Source of the DNA: Dehalococcoidales bacterium
GTDB taxonomy: Bacteria; Chloroflexota; Dehalococcoidia; Dehalococcoidales; RBG-16-60-22
Direction of reading: 5' to 3'
DNA length: 41,141 nt
Assembly (NCBI GenBank): GCA_016783105.1
Contig: JADHXF010000008.1
Location: forward strand, 1 to 41,141
The notes under the pieces: model-generated
The model's input: the letters and a program-made list of their open reading frames with translations, nothing else
Database searches by the model: none
Told to the model about the DNA's origin: nothing
Position numbers and translations under genes: made by a program
In this document: positions 31,694-40,477 of the stretch, piece after piece
Layout of the letters: every line of letters starts with the position of its first letter
Position numbering within the stretch: the stretch's first letter is position 1

Positions 31694-32553
31694 GTGCCAT
31701 AACTGGAAAAACAAAGGTCTGCGGGATAATCGGCGACCCCATCGAGCACAGCATGTCGCCGGTGATGCATAACGCGGCCTTTAAAGCTTTAGGCCTCGAC
31801 TATGTCTACTTTCCGTTTCACGTGCAGCGGGGGGAACTGCCCGGTGCGATAGCCGGCATAAGAGCTTTAAATGTCGTCGGCCTGAACGTAACCATACCGC
31901 ATAAAGAGGCGGTGATACCACTTTTGGACAGGCTGGAGCCGCTGGCGGAGAGGATGGGGGCGGTGAATACCATTGTCAATGAGGGCGGGTTGCTCACCGG
32001 ACACAATACTGACGCCCCCGGCTTTATGCAGGCGCTGCGGTCGAAAGGCATTGACCACGAAGGCAAGAGTATCCTCATACTGGGTGCCGGCGGTGCCTCG
32101 AAGGGCATCTCCTTTATCCTGGCCGAGGCCGGCGCCAGTCTGGTCATACTGAACCGTACTGTAACCAGAGCAGAGGAGCTGGCATCGCAGATTGCGCAAT
32201 ACTATCATCGGAGACCCGAAGCGTTGACATTAAGTGAGGAAAACCTGGCCAGGGGGCTTGATGGGGCCGATGTTCTGGTCAATACCACCAGTGTGGGCAT
32301 GGTTCCCGATGTCAACCAGACCCCTGTGCCTGCCAGCCTGCTCAATCACAATCTGGTGGTTTGCGATATCGTTTACAATCCCCTGGAAACAAAGTTGCTT
32401 CGAGAGGCCAAAGTGGCTGGTGCCCGGACCATAGACGGGCTGGATATGCTCGTCTGGCAGGGCGCGCTGGCTTTTGAGAAGTGGACCGGCCAGAAAGCAC
32501 CGTTTGAAGTCATGAAACAGGCAGCGATAAAGGCGTTAGGATATGAAAAGTAA
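31690..32553 (+). CDS. aroE: Shikimate dehydrogenase
   Basis: This 287-aa NADP-dependent enzyme reduces 3-dehydroshikimate to shikimate. GDPIEHSMSPVMHNAAF (substrate loop with SMSP), NVTIPHKEAV (catalytic Lys), GHNTDAPGF and the nucleotide-binding ILGAGGASKGISF are clear, as are VNTTSVGM and DGLDMLVWQGALAFE. It overlaps aroD by 4 nt and aroK by 11 nt. Confidence 0.98.
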   Translation: MSAITGKTKVCGIIGDPIEHSMSPVMHNAAFKALGLDYVYFPFHVQRGELPGAIAGIRALNVVGLNVTIPHKEAVIPLLDRLEPLAERMGAVNTIVNEGGLLTGHNTDAPGFMQALRSKGIDHEGKSILILGAGGASKGISFILAEAGASLVILNRTVTRAEELASQIAQYYHRRPEALTLSEENLARGLDGADVLVNTTSVGMVPDVNQTPVPASLLNHNLVVCDIVYNPLETKLLREAKVAGARTIDGLDMLVWQGALAFEKWTGQKAPFEVMKQAAIKALGYEK

Positions 32554-33070
32554 CATTGCCCTCATCGGTTTTATGGGGACGGGAAAGACGGCGGTGGGCA
32601 GATTGCTGGCCGAAAAGCTGGGCAGGGGTTTCATCGAGCTGGACGCATTGATAGAACAGATAGCGGGAAAGACCATCCCCGAAATTTTTGCGAAGGACGG
32701 GGAAACCGCTTTCCGCGAACTTGAGATTGAGGCGACCAGAGACGTGGCGGGGAAGGAAAACACGGTGGTGGCCTGCGGCGGCGGCGTTGTCCTGAACCAG
32801 ATAAACATCGACCGACTGAGAAAGCACAGTGTGATTGTTTATCTCACTGCATCGCCTGAAGCGATTTTGAAGAGGACTTTATCGGATACAAATGAGAGGC
32901 CGCTGCTGGTGGCGGAAGACAAGACGGGAGAGGTGAGAAAACTTTTAGAGTTCAGGCAGCCGTTCTATGAGCGCGCTGCTGACATAACTGTGGACACTTC
33001 CGGGCTGGAAGTGGCAGGGGTGGTTGAACAAATAATAACCGGATTAAAAGAGAATGAAAATTACCATTGA
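32543..33070 (+). CDS. aroK: Shikimate kinase
   Basis: This 175-aa NMP-kinase-fold enzyme phosphorylates shikimate at O3. It has the P-loop FMGTGKTAVGRLLAE, ELDALIEQIAGKTIPEIF (shikimate and Mg site), FRELE and the Walker-B-like VACGGGVVL, with the lid arginine in TNERPLL. It overlaps aroE by 11 nt and aroA by 17 nt. Confidence 0.97.
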   Translation: MKSNIALIGFMGTGKTAVGRLLAEKLGRGFIELDALIEQIAGKTIPEIFAKDGETAFRELEIEATRDVAGKENTVVACGGGVVLNQINIDRLRKHSVIVYLTASPEAILKRTLSDTNERPLLVAEDKTGEVRKLLEFRQPFYERAADITVDTSGLEVAGVVEQIITGLKENENYH

Positions 33071-34316
33071 GGGAAGTGACATCAGAGGCAAGGTGACCGC
33101 GCCTCCATCCAAGAGCTATACCATAAGGGGCCTGATGTGCGCCGCACTGGCTCGCGGAGAGAGCCAGATAATAAATCCGCTGTGTGCGGATGATACCGAG
33201 GCAGCGGTGCGGGTGCTGGGCAACATCGGTGTGGGCGTTGAGCGGTCGGAAGACATCTGGCGAGTCAGAGGCGGTAACTTCAGACAGCCTGACGCTGACC
33301 TCTGCTGCGGCGACTCGGCGGCGACGCTGAGGTTCATGACCGCGATATGCTCGATAGTCCCGGGAAGGTGCCATCTGACGGCGGGCGCTTCGCTGGCCAG
33401 GAGGCCGGTTGAGCCGCTGGTGAAGGCGCTGCAGCGCCTGGGCGTGGATTGCTCTGCAAATGGTGGCGTGGCGCCGGTGGTGGTCAACGGAGGGAGGTTA
33501 AGAGGTGGGGATACCGAGCTGCCCGGCGATGTCAGTTCCCAGTTCGTTTCGGCGCTGTTGCTGGTCTCGCCGTTAGCCGAGGAAGGGATGCGCATCAGGT
33601 TGACCACGCCTCTGGAATCAAAGCCCTATGTGGCCATGACCCTTGAATGCATGGCGAAATTCGGCGTAAAAGTGGCAGTATCCGAGAATATGGACGATTT
33701 TCGCACGTCCCCGCAGAAGTACCAGCCCGGCAGGTATGAGGTGGAAGGCGATTGGTCGTCGGCCTCGTACTTCCTGGCGCTGGGCGCGGTCTCGGATGGA
33801 GTGGAGATAGATAACCTGAACCCGGAGAGCCTGCAGAGCGATAAGTTTATGCTGGCATTCCTGAGCCAGATGGGCACAGATATGAATGTATCACCGCATG
33901 CTATCAGGGTAAAGAGTTCAAGGCTGAAGGCGCTGCGCGCCGATTTGTCCAATTGCATTGACCTTCTGCCCACCATGGCCACTCTGGCGGCGGTGGCCGA
34001 GGGAACCAGCGAGCTTGAAGGCATTGGCCGGGCACGGCTAAAAGAATCGGACCGCGTGGCTGCGGTTCGGGAGGGCCTGGAGAGGATGGGGGTGAAGGTG
34101 GTTGCGGAAAAGGACAGGATGGCCATCACGGGCTCGAAGCTGAAAGGTGCGGTCATTGACAGCCACGATGACCACCGTGTTGCCATGGCCTTCAGCGTCC
34201 TGGGCACACGGGTGGGGAACACCGTGATAAATGGCGCAGAATGCGTCAACAAGACATTTCCTGGATTCTGGGATATACTAAGAAACATTGGAGGCAGGGT
34301 GAAGGTAGATGGGTGA
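33054..34316 (+). CDS. aroA: 3-phosphoshikimate 1-carboxyvinyltransferase (EPSP synthase)
   Basis: This 420-aa enzyme joins shikimate-3-phosphate and PEP. The N-terminal APPSKSYTIRGLMCAALA, GDSAATLRFMTAI, LPGDVSSQFVSALLL, DLLPTMATLAAVAEG, LKESDRVAAVREGLERMG and DSHDDHRVAMAF motifs show a complete two-domain enzyme. The loop reads CCGDSAATLRF where many enzymes have G-N-(A/S)-G-T, a sign of divergence in the PEP/glyphosate loop. It overlaps both neighbours (17 and 8 nt). Confidence 0.96.
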   Translation: MKITIEGSDIRGKVTAPPSKSYTIRGLMCAALARGESQIINPLCADDTEAAVRVLGNIGVGVERSEDIWRVRGGNFRQPDADLCCGDSAATLRFMTAICSIVPGRCHLTAGASLARRPVEPLVKALQRLGVDCSANGGVAPVVVNGGRLRGGDTELPGDVSSQFVSALLLVSPLAEEGMRIRLTTPLESKPYVAMTLECMAKFGVKVAVSENMDDFRTSPQKYQPGRYEVEGDWSSASYFLALGAVSDGVEIDNLNPESLQSDKFMLAFLSQMGTDMNVSPHAIRVKSSRLKALRADLSNCIDLLPTMATLAAVAEGTSELEGIGRARLKESDRVAAVREGLERMGVKVVAEKDRMAITGSKLKGAVIDSHDDHRVAMAFSVLGTRVGNTVINGAECVNKTFPGFWDILRNIGGRVKVDG

Positions 34317-35397
34317 CAGTCTGGGGAAGCTTTTCACCATCACCGGCTTCGGTGAGAGCCACGGCGCCTGTATGGGTGTGGTGGTTGACGGCTGCCCGGC
34401 AGGCCTACCTCTCGCTGAGGCGGACATCCAGCCGGAGGTAGAGAGAAGGCGGCCAGGAGCCGCCGGCACCACAGAGCGGTGGGAGCCGGATAAAGTGGAG
34501 ATAACCTCCGGCGTCTACGACGGGCATACCACCGGTGCTCCCATCTGCATGCTCACCTGGAACAAAGACATTGATTCCGGGGTCTACAAGAAAAATCGGT
34601 TTGCCCTCCGTCCCGGCCATGCCGACTATACCGCCTTCATGAAATATGGCGGATTCAACGATTTCCGTGGCGGGGGCCGGTTTTCGGGGAGGATAACCCT
34701 GGCCTATGTCATGGCCGGGGCAATCGCCAGGAAGTTAATCGGACGCCTGGGCATTGATGTCTTCGCCCACACTGTTGCCATCGGTGGTATAAAAGCCCGG
34801 ACGCTGGAACTGGCCAGTATCAAGGGAAAAGCTGAAAGGGACCCGCTGTGGTGTGCCGACCCGGAAGCTGCCGACAAAATGGCCCGATTGATAGAGAAAG
34901 CGCGGGAAGAAAAAGACAGCCTGGGCGGTGTTATTGAGGGCATTGCCCTGAATGTACCTGTCGGACTGGGCGAGCCTGTTTTCGATAACCTCGATGGGGA
35001 GCTATCGAAAGCCCTGTTCGCTATTCCGGCGGTCAAGGGAGTGGAGTTCGGGGCTGGCTTTGCTGTCGCTGATATGAAAGGCTCGGAAAATAATGACCTT
35101 TACGATATAAGAGATGGGAAAATCGTTACCCGCACCAACAACGCCGGCGGGGTGCTGGGTGGCATCAGCACCGGCATGCCGGTACTCGTCAGGGTGGCCG
35201 TCAAGCCGACCGCCTCCATCGCCAGAAGTCAGGAAACGGTAGATATTCAAAAGATGGCAGAAACAAATCTCACGGTGACGGGCCGACATGATACCTGCAT
35301 CGTTCCCCGGGCAGTGCCGGGGGTGGAGGCGATGATGGCGGTGACCATATGCGACTTTGCCCTGCGGGCAGGGCTTATAACGAGGGTGTTGACATGA
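34309..35397 (+). CDS. aroC: Chorismate synthase
   Basis: This 362-aa FMN-dependent enzyme converts EPSP to chorismate. [19 protein letters not shown] near the N-terminus, [27 protein letters not shown] and [17 protein letters not shown] are family signatures; [18 protein letters not shown] lies at the end. It overlaps aroA by 8 nt and pheA by 4 nt (ATGA). Confidence 0.98.
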   Translation: MGDSLGKLFTITGFGESHGACMGVVVDGCPAGLPLAEADIQPEVERRRPGAAGTTERWEPDKVEITSGVYDGHTTGAPICMLTWNKDIDSGVYKKNRFALRPGHADYTAFMKYGGFNDFRGGGRFSGRITLAYVMAGAIARKLIGRLGIDVFAHTVAIGGIKARTLELASIKGKAERDPLWCADPEAADKMARLIEKAREEKDSLGGVIEGIALNVPVGLGEPVFDNLDGELSKALFAIPAVKGVEFGAGFAVADMKGSENNDLYDIRDGKIVTRTNNAGGVLGGISTGMPVLVRVAVKPTASIARSQETVDIQKMAETNLTVTGRHDTCIVPRAVPGVEAMMAVTICDFALRAGLITRVLT

Positions 35398-36476
35398 GCC
35401 TTGAAGAGCTACGGAAAAAGATTGATGACGTTGACGCCAGAATCGTCGAGCTTATCGGCGAGCGGATACGCATTGCTGAGGAGATAGGCAGGGACAAGCG
35501 GGCAAAGGGAAGCTCGATTGAAGACCGGGAAAGAGAAAAGAAGGTGCTGGAGAATGTCAAAAGCATTGCCAGAAAGCAAAATATCGACGTTGACGGGAGA
35601 GAACTGGAAAATATCTATGAGCGCATCATCTCTGCCTGCAAAAATAAAGAGGGCGTTACGGTTGCCTTCCAGGGCGAGGCGGGCGCTTACAGCGAGGAAG
35701 CCGCATTTCAATTCTTCGGTACGTCAATAGCGCTCAGGCCCCACGAGACGCTGGAAGAAGTCTTCAAATCGGTGGAGGAGGAAGGGGTGCAATTCAGCGT
35801 CGTGCCGGTGGAAAACTCGCTGGAAGGGAGTATTAATCGGGCCTACGACCTTATGCTGGAATCAGGTCTCCGCGTATGTGGCGAGACCGAGCTGAGAGTA
35901 ATCCACTGCCTCATTGCCGGCCCTGACGCCAATCTGGATACGGTGAAGAAGGTCTACTCGCATCCTCAGGCACTGGGACAGTGCCGCAGCTTCCTGAAGC
36001 ACCTGAACGCGACACTGATTTCCAGCTATGATACTGCGGGCAGTGTCAAGATGATCAAGGAACAGGGGTTAACGGACAGCGCGGCCATCGCCAGCGCCCG
36101 GGCCGCCGAAATCTATGGCATGAAGGTCATCGCCAGAGAGATAGAGGACAACCCCAACAATTTCACCCGCTTTTTCATCCTGGCCGGGAAAGACGCGCCA
36201 CCAAGCGGGCAGGATAAAACCTCGATTGTTTTCTCAACCAAGAACCAGCCAGGCGCACTGTACGAAGCGCTGGGTGAATTTTCCCGTCGCAATATAAACC
36301 TGAGCAAGCTGGAATCCAGGCCAACGCGGCAAAAGCCCTGGCAGTACAATTTCTACCTCGATTTCGAAGGTCACCGCGAGGATGCCGCCGCCCGCGAGGC
36401 ACTGGCGAATGTGGAGAAACTGTCAATTTTCCTCAAGGTACTGGGTTCGTATCCGAAGGCAAAAGGACGATTTTGA
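35394..36476 (+). CDS. pheA: Bifunctional chorismate mutase / prephenate dehydratase (P-protein)
   Basis: This 360-aa protein has three modules. Residues 1-85 are an AroQ chorismate mutase (LRKKIDDVDARIVELIGERI). About 88-265 is the prephenate dehydratase (VAFQGEAGAYSEEAA, VPVENSLEGSINRAYDLM, NPNNFTRFFIL). About 275-350 is an ACT domain with PGALYEAL and LESRPTRQKPW, the GALV/ESRP-type Phe-binding motifs, so feedback by phenylalanine is likely. The frame is open from 35349, but the ATG at 35394 overlaps the aroC stop as ATGA and gives the family N-terminus. Confidence 0.96.
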   Translation: MSLEELRKKIDDVDARIVELIGERIRIAEEIGRDKRAKGSSIEDREREKKVLENVKSIARKQNIDVDGRELENIYERIISACKNKEGVTVAFQGEAGAYSEEAAFQFFGTSIALRPHETLEEVFKSVEEEGVQFSVVPVENSLEGSINRAYDLMLESGLRVCGETELRVIHCLIAGPDANLDTVKKVYSHPQALGQCRSFLKHLNATLISSYDTAGSVKMIKEQGLTDSAAIASARAAEIYGMKVIAREIEDNPNNFTRFFILAGKDAPPSGQDKTSIVFSTKNQPGALYEALGEFSRRNINLSKLESRPTRQKPWQYNFYLDFEGHREDAAAREALANVEKLSIFLKVLGSYPKAKGRF

Positions 36477-36485
36477 GGTGCATAT

Positions 36486-37355
36486 TTGAAGGTTGCCATA
36501 ATCGGTGGTTCGGGGAAGATGGGGCGGTGGTTTGCCCGCCATCTGCGTGCAGAGGGCGACGACGTGGTAATCAGTGGCCGAACCGAAAGCAAAGTCTCGG
36601 AAACCAGGCGGGAGCTGGGTGTTGACGCTGCTTCAAGTGTAGAGGCGGTCAAAGACGCCGACGTTATACTGCTTTCGGTGCCGATAGAGACTTTTGAGGA
36701 CATCGTTGCCGAGCTGGCCCCCCATATCCAGCCGGGACAGGTGGTGGTTGATGTTACCTCGGTTAAGGTCATGCCCGTGGCCGCCATGCACCGGCACCTG
36801 AAGGCCAGACTGGTACTGGGGACACACCCGCTCTTTGGTCCGGGGGCGAAAGGGATTACCGGCCAGAACTTTGTATTAACGCCAACGAACAGTGAGGAAG
36901 AGGCGCTGGCTGAGAAGGTCAGAGGTTATCTGGAAACAAGGGGTGCCAGAGTCAGCCTGATGACGCCTGAAGAACACGACGATAAAATGGCCGTCATTCT
37001 CGGGCTCTCTCATTTTATTGCCGTGGTGGCTGCCGATACGCTCATCAGCTCGAACAAGGTCGCACCGCCAACGGCGCTCGGCGGCATCACCTATAAGGTA
37101 CTGCTTACCCTGGTGGAAAGTGTTATTTCGGAGAATCCGGAGCTTTATGCTTCGATTCAGATGAATTTGCCTGGCGTTGCGGAAATTGAGGCACTATTAC
37201 AGAGTAAGGTGGCAGCGTGGGCAGAGCTGGTGAAGAAGAAAGACAGGGACGGCTTTATCCGGCAGATGAAAACGCTGAAAAGCAGGCTGGAAAAAGACAA
37301 TCCCGATTTTGGCAAAGCCTACGAGAATATGTACCGGCTCGCCTCGGGGTTATAG
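36486..37355 (+). CDS. tyrA: Prephenate dehydrogenase
   Basis: This 289-aa NAD(P)-dependent enzyme oxidises prephenate toward the tyrosine precursor. The N-terminal Rossmann motif is VAIIGGSGKMGRWFARHL, then DVTSVKVMPVAAM, LVLGTHPLFGPGAKG and EEHDDKMAVILGLSHF (catalytic-region His). The start is TTG at 36486, supported by GAGGTG upstream. It begins 9 nt after pheA and is the last gene of the operon, ending 3 nt from a convergent gene. Confidence 0.94.
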   Translation: MKVAIIGGSGKMGRWFARHLRAEGDDVVISGRTESKVSETRRELGVDAASSVEAVKDADVILLSVPIETFEDIVAELAPHIQPGQVVVDVTSVKVMPVAAMHRHLKARLVLGTHPLFGPGAKGITGQNFVLTPTNSEEEALAEKVRGYLETRGARVSLMTPEEHDDKMAVILGLSHFIAVVAADTLISSNKVAPPTALGGITYKVLLTLVESVISENPELYASIQMNLPGVAEIEALLQSKVAAWAELVKKKDRDGFIRQMKTLKSRLEKDNPDFGKAYENMYRLASGL

Positions 37356-37358
37356 CTC

Positions 37359-37700
37359 TTACTTCACCTCGTATGAGCCGAAAATAAAGTCCAGGTCCGC
37401 CTGCAATGCGGACACCTTCTCTGGCGGGAAGAGCTTATCGTCACCGTCCAGCATTAACTTGGTTTCCGTTTTGGCCGAGCCAACAACGTGGGCCCGCAGG
37501 CATTCCTTTTCTTTGCCAGCGGCATCCTGGGCTCTGAAGGTCAGAGTACCCCTGGTGATAAATGAAGATGAATCGCTGGGCAGGGCGTACGTTTCCATCT
37601 TTTCCTCGCCCAGACTGGCCCCCTGCTTCAGGACGAAATCTTTTATTTCGGCGTAGAGCAGTTCGGGGTTAACCTCCCGGTAAGCCTTCCTTGTCTGCAT
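37359..37700 (-). CDS. Hypothetical protein (113 aa)
   Basis: This soluble protein has no signal peptide or membrane segment. Its look is mainly beta, with alternating charged strands (ITRGTLTFRAQDA, ECLRAHVVGSAKTETKLML). I recognise no family or motif. It is convergent with tyrA and lies upstream of nothing obvious on its own strand, with STT3 starting further along. Codon usage resembles its neighbours, which supports coding. Confidence 0.65.
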   Translation of the reverse strand: MQTRKAYREVNPELLYAEIKDFVLKQGASLGEEKMETYALPSDSSSFITRGTLTFRAQDAAGKEKECLRAHVVGSAKTETKLMLDGDDKLFPPEKVSALQADLDFIFGSYEVK

Positions 37701-37786
37701 GTAGTGTAACCTCCGCTTTCGTACCTAAATCATTGGATTTTCACGCGTATTTGTCAAGTTAAGATAGCACAGTTCAAAGGATAAAT

Positions 37787-40393
37787 CTATTCCACGTATT
37801 CGAATATTTTCACTTCGGGTACATTACCCACGCCGGCCTGATATGAGGACTCGGGCGACTGATAAACCAGTTTGTAATGCTTTAATTCCTCTAGGGGCAC
37901 CGGGCTGATAAACGGCGATTCGCCAACGATCTGGAACTGCCCCGATTTCTGGCCTGCTATGTAATTGTTTGCCTCTTCATAACTGGGGAAAAATTCGATG
38001 CTATTGACTACCTTGACCGTGCCACCCTGCTGGAATGGCTTTTCTTCGTAGGAAATGACGGCCGTCTGCGCCGGAGTTACCGCCATGCCATCGAAATGGT
38101 ACAGCCTGACCGCCAGTGAGCGGTAGTATTCAGGGTGAAATAGAGTTACCGGGACAAATTTATTTTCCTCCTGGGGCACGAAGTACGTATCAAGGTATTT
38201 TGTTCTTTCCAGTCGTGCCCAGTTTGCCAGTGCCCAGAACTTGCTCGTCGTGGTCTGGTTGTCAAGCATGATATATTTAGCGCCCAGTTTATCGATTATG
38301 GCGCTCTCCGGGATGGTTTCCTGTTCCCATCTTGTTTCCCACTCCACTTCCTGAGATGAGTTTTCGCCCTCGGAAAGGAAAAATCTGGCCACGTGAAACC
38401 CGCCCGGACCCGGAGTGAGGTTAACCGGTCGCTGGGCAATACGGGTGATCCAGTATCCGTGGTCAACCCAGGCCATGACGGCATAACAGGAGTCAGGATA
38501 ATCATATTGTTCACCGGGCAAGGGAGGCTCATAGAGCGCGTAATAGAAATTCGAATCGCCAAAAGGTTCCGGCGTATTTTCCTTCATCCAGTCAAGGGAA
38601 CGTACCCAGGCGTCGGACGGGGCAAAGTGCGCCCCGGAGGCAATGACTTTCGCCGATTTTATACTGGGAAAAAAGATAAGGAGAAAAATAACGATTATTA
38701 CCACAATGATATTTGTATAGTACAGGGCTGAAGAAAATCCGGCTGGCGACCGTTCTTTATGCTTGTCCTTTTTCTGCGGTTCAAGTTTGGGCCTGGAGAA
38801 CTGTAAAAAGCCGAAACCTTGAAAGAATTGCCAGAATATGTTGGCGATGAGCAGTGCTACCAGGATAGCTACTATCGCCGGGGTAATGTTGGAATGGAAA
38901 ACGAGGTAGATAACGGTACCAAGGGAGACGAAAATATTGAGGTGCTTGGCAGAACGGTGAACCCCCCAGTTTATCTTGAGGAATTGCCATGAGAGAAAAC
39001 CGGACAACAGGGCCACATTGATGGCTAAATAGTAGGCAAAGCGACGCTGCCCCAGCGTTGCCAGGAATATTATCAGGCTCCATATTAGTAGAATGTTTAT
39101 CTCGGTGGTAAGTGATTCAGGGAAAATGCTGCTGTTGCCTATTCTGAATTCAGAAACTCTCCTGCCGAGAAAAATACGCAGGATATAGTAAACGATGAAA
39201 TAGAGTAAGAAGATAGAAGTGAGGAAGAACCCGGTGTTGAAGTTTCCCCAGACAAGTTCGAAGGTAAACTCGCCCCTCGGTGCCATAATCGGCTGCATCT
39301 CCAGTATGGTGCGTGATGCGCTCAAGTTAAAAACATCTAACGCGTTTCTCATAAAGTCAGGGTAAATGGCGCGTCCAATGAAAAGGGCCGCCACGCCTAA
39401 CGCTACCAATGTGACGGGGTAATAGAATGATTTAATCTTCCAGGCCGTAAACCTCCTGGATATGAAGTGCAGGATGACTGGAACAGCCGTTGCCATAATC
39501 AGGGACAGCCACGGTATCACGCTGGAAGACTTCGTGGTGAACGTACCGCCGACGAATATCACATATATTATCAAAGCGATAAAAAACGTGGTTGTGCCTG
39601 CCAGCAAGAGGTAACCAGTGCTATTTCGCTTCAGGTGGTCGATGATGAACTGGATAAAAAAGTAAAGAAGGATGATGAAGACAAAGAGCAATCCGCCAAT
39701 CCAGGTGACGAGATAGATTCCCAGGGAGAGACCGGTAAGTAAACTGTAAATTACAGGTTTGCGGATTATTCCCCAGTCCCTGTTCCAGAGATGCTCAGGT
39801 TTCAGGCCGCTTTCCTGTGCCCGCTTGACTGCCATAATGAGAAACATCATGGTGATGGTGGTGAACAGCGTCTCGGCGACGTGGTGGTCGGTGAAGCCCA
39901 GAATCGAGCGCCCCAGGTATTCCCCGGGTAACGTGGCGATTAGACCGGCGGCAATAACCCCGGCTCCACGCCCGAATAGCTCTTTGCCGATGAAATAAAC
40001 AGGGATGACGGTGAGCGCAGCAAGTACAGTGGGGAAATAGACCGAGATGATATCAATGGTGTGCTGAGTTGGTGAGCCGAGGCCGAAGACCCAGATTATA
40101 CCGGCCAGAAGCCAGTCGAAGAACTGGATGTTGCCCAGATTCATGCCAGAGGGATAGAGCAGGTAAGGGTCAAAGTTGATGAGGTTGGGGAAGTTATGCA
40201 CCAGGCTATCCACCAGGCGCATATGAAAGTAGGCATCAACGCTGGAAAACTTGACCCATTCGCCACTGAAAATCTGGTCGTGCGGAAGATAGGCCCGGAT
40301 GAACAGTGAAACGCCAAAAAACAGCACCACGAATAGACCGGCTATAACTCCGGGGGAGAGTCTTTTTTTGGGGCTGGCGCTCTCACCATTCAT
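37787..40393 (-). CDS. STT3/AglB-type oligosaccharyltransferase
   Basis: This 868-aa polytopic enzyme has about a dozen membrane helices in residues 13-580 and a C-terminal exported domain. The first acidic motif is SSVDAYFHMRL (D53), the second FTDHHVAET (D169, H170, H171). The external-loop motif TILE (E365) matches archaeal AglB and bacterial PglB. The sequon-binding WWDYG motif appears as WVDHG (642-646), with V in place of the second W. Such enzymes transfer lipid-linked glycans to Asn in exported proteins. No other glycosylation genes are in the window. It lies 84 nt after rho on the same strand. Confidence 0.9.
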   Translation of the reverse strand: MNGESASPKKRLSPGVIAGLFVVLFFGVSLFIRAYLPHDQIFSGEWVKFSSVDAYFHMRLVDSLVHNFPNLINFDPYLLYPSGMNLGNIQFFDWLLAGIIWVFGLGSPTQHTIDIISVYFPTVLAALTVIPVYFIGKELFGRGAGVIAAGLIATLPGEYLGRSILGFTDHHVAETLFTTITMMFLIMAVKRAQESGLKPEHLWNRDWGIIRKPVIYSLLTGLSLGIYLVTWIGGLLFVFIILLYFFIQFIIDHLKRNSTGYLLLAGTTTFFIALIIYVIFVGGTFTTKSSSVIPWLSLIMATAVPVILHFISRRFTAWKIKSFYYPVTLVALGVAALFIGRAIYPDFMRNALDVFNLSASRTILEMQPIMAPRGEFTFELVWGNFNTGFFLTSIFLLYFIVYYILRIFLGRRVSEFRIGNSSIFPESLTTEINILLIWSLIIFLATLGQRRFAYYLAINVALLSGFLSWQFLKINWGVHRSAKHLNIFVSLGTVIYLVFHSNITPAIVAILVALLIANIFWQFFQGFGFLQFSRPKLEPQKKDKHKERSPAGFSSALYYTNIIVVIIVIFLLIFFPSIKSAKVIASGAHFAPSDAWVRSLDWMKENTPEPFGDSNFYYALYEPPLPGEQYDYPDSCYAVMAWVDHGYWITRIAQRPVNLTPGPGGFHVARFFLSEGENSSQEVEWETRWEQETIPESAIIDKLGAKYIMLDNQTTTSKFWALANWARLERTKYLDTYFVPQEENKFVPVTLFHPEYYRSLAVRLYHFDGMAVTPAQTAVISYEEKPFQQGGTVKVVNSIEFFPSYEEANNYIAGQKSGQFQIVGESPFISPVPLEELKHYKLVYQSPESSYQAGVGNVPEVKIFEYVE

Positions 40394-40477
40394 CTGCTAG
40401 CTCTCTCATGCCGCTCAAGTATTGGGTTTCAGGGAGTTGCCGCTGCGGTCGCTCTCACCGCGTATCGGCAGGGTAAT

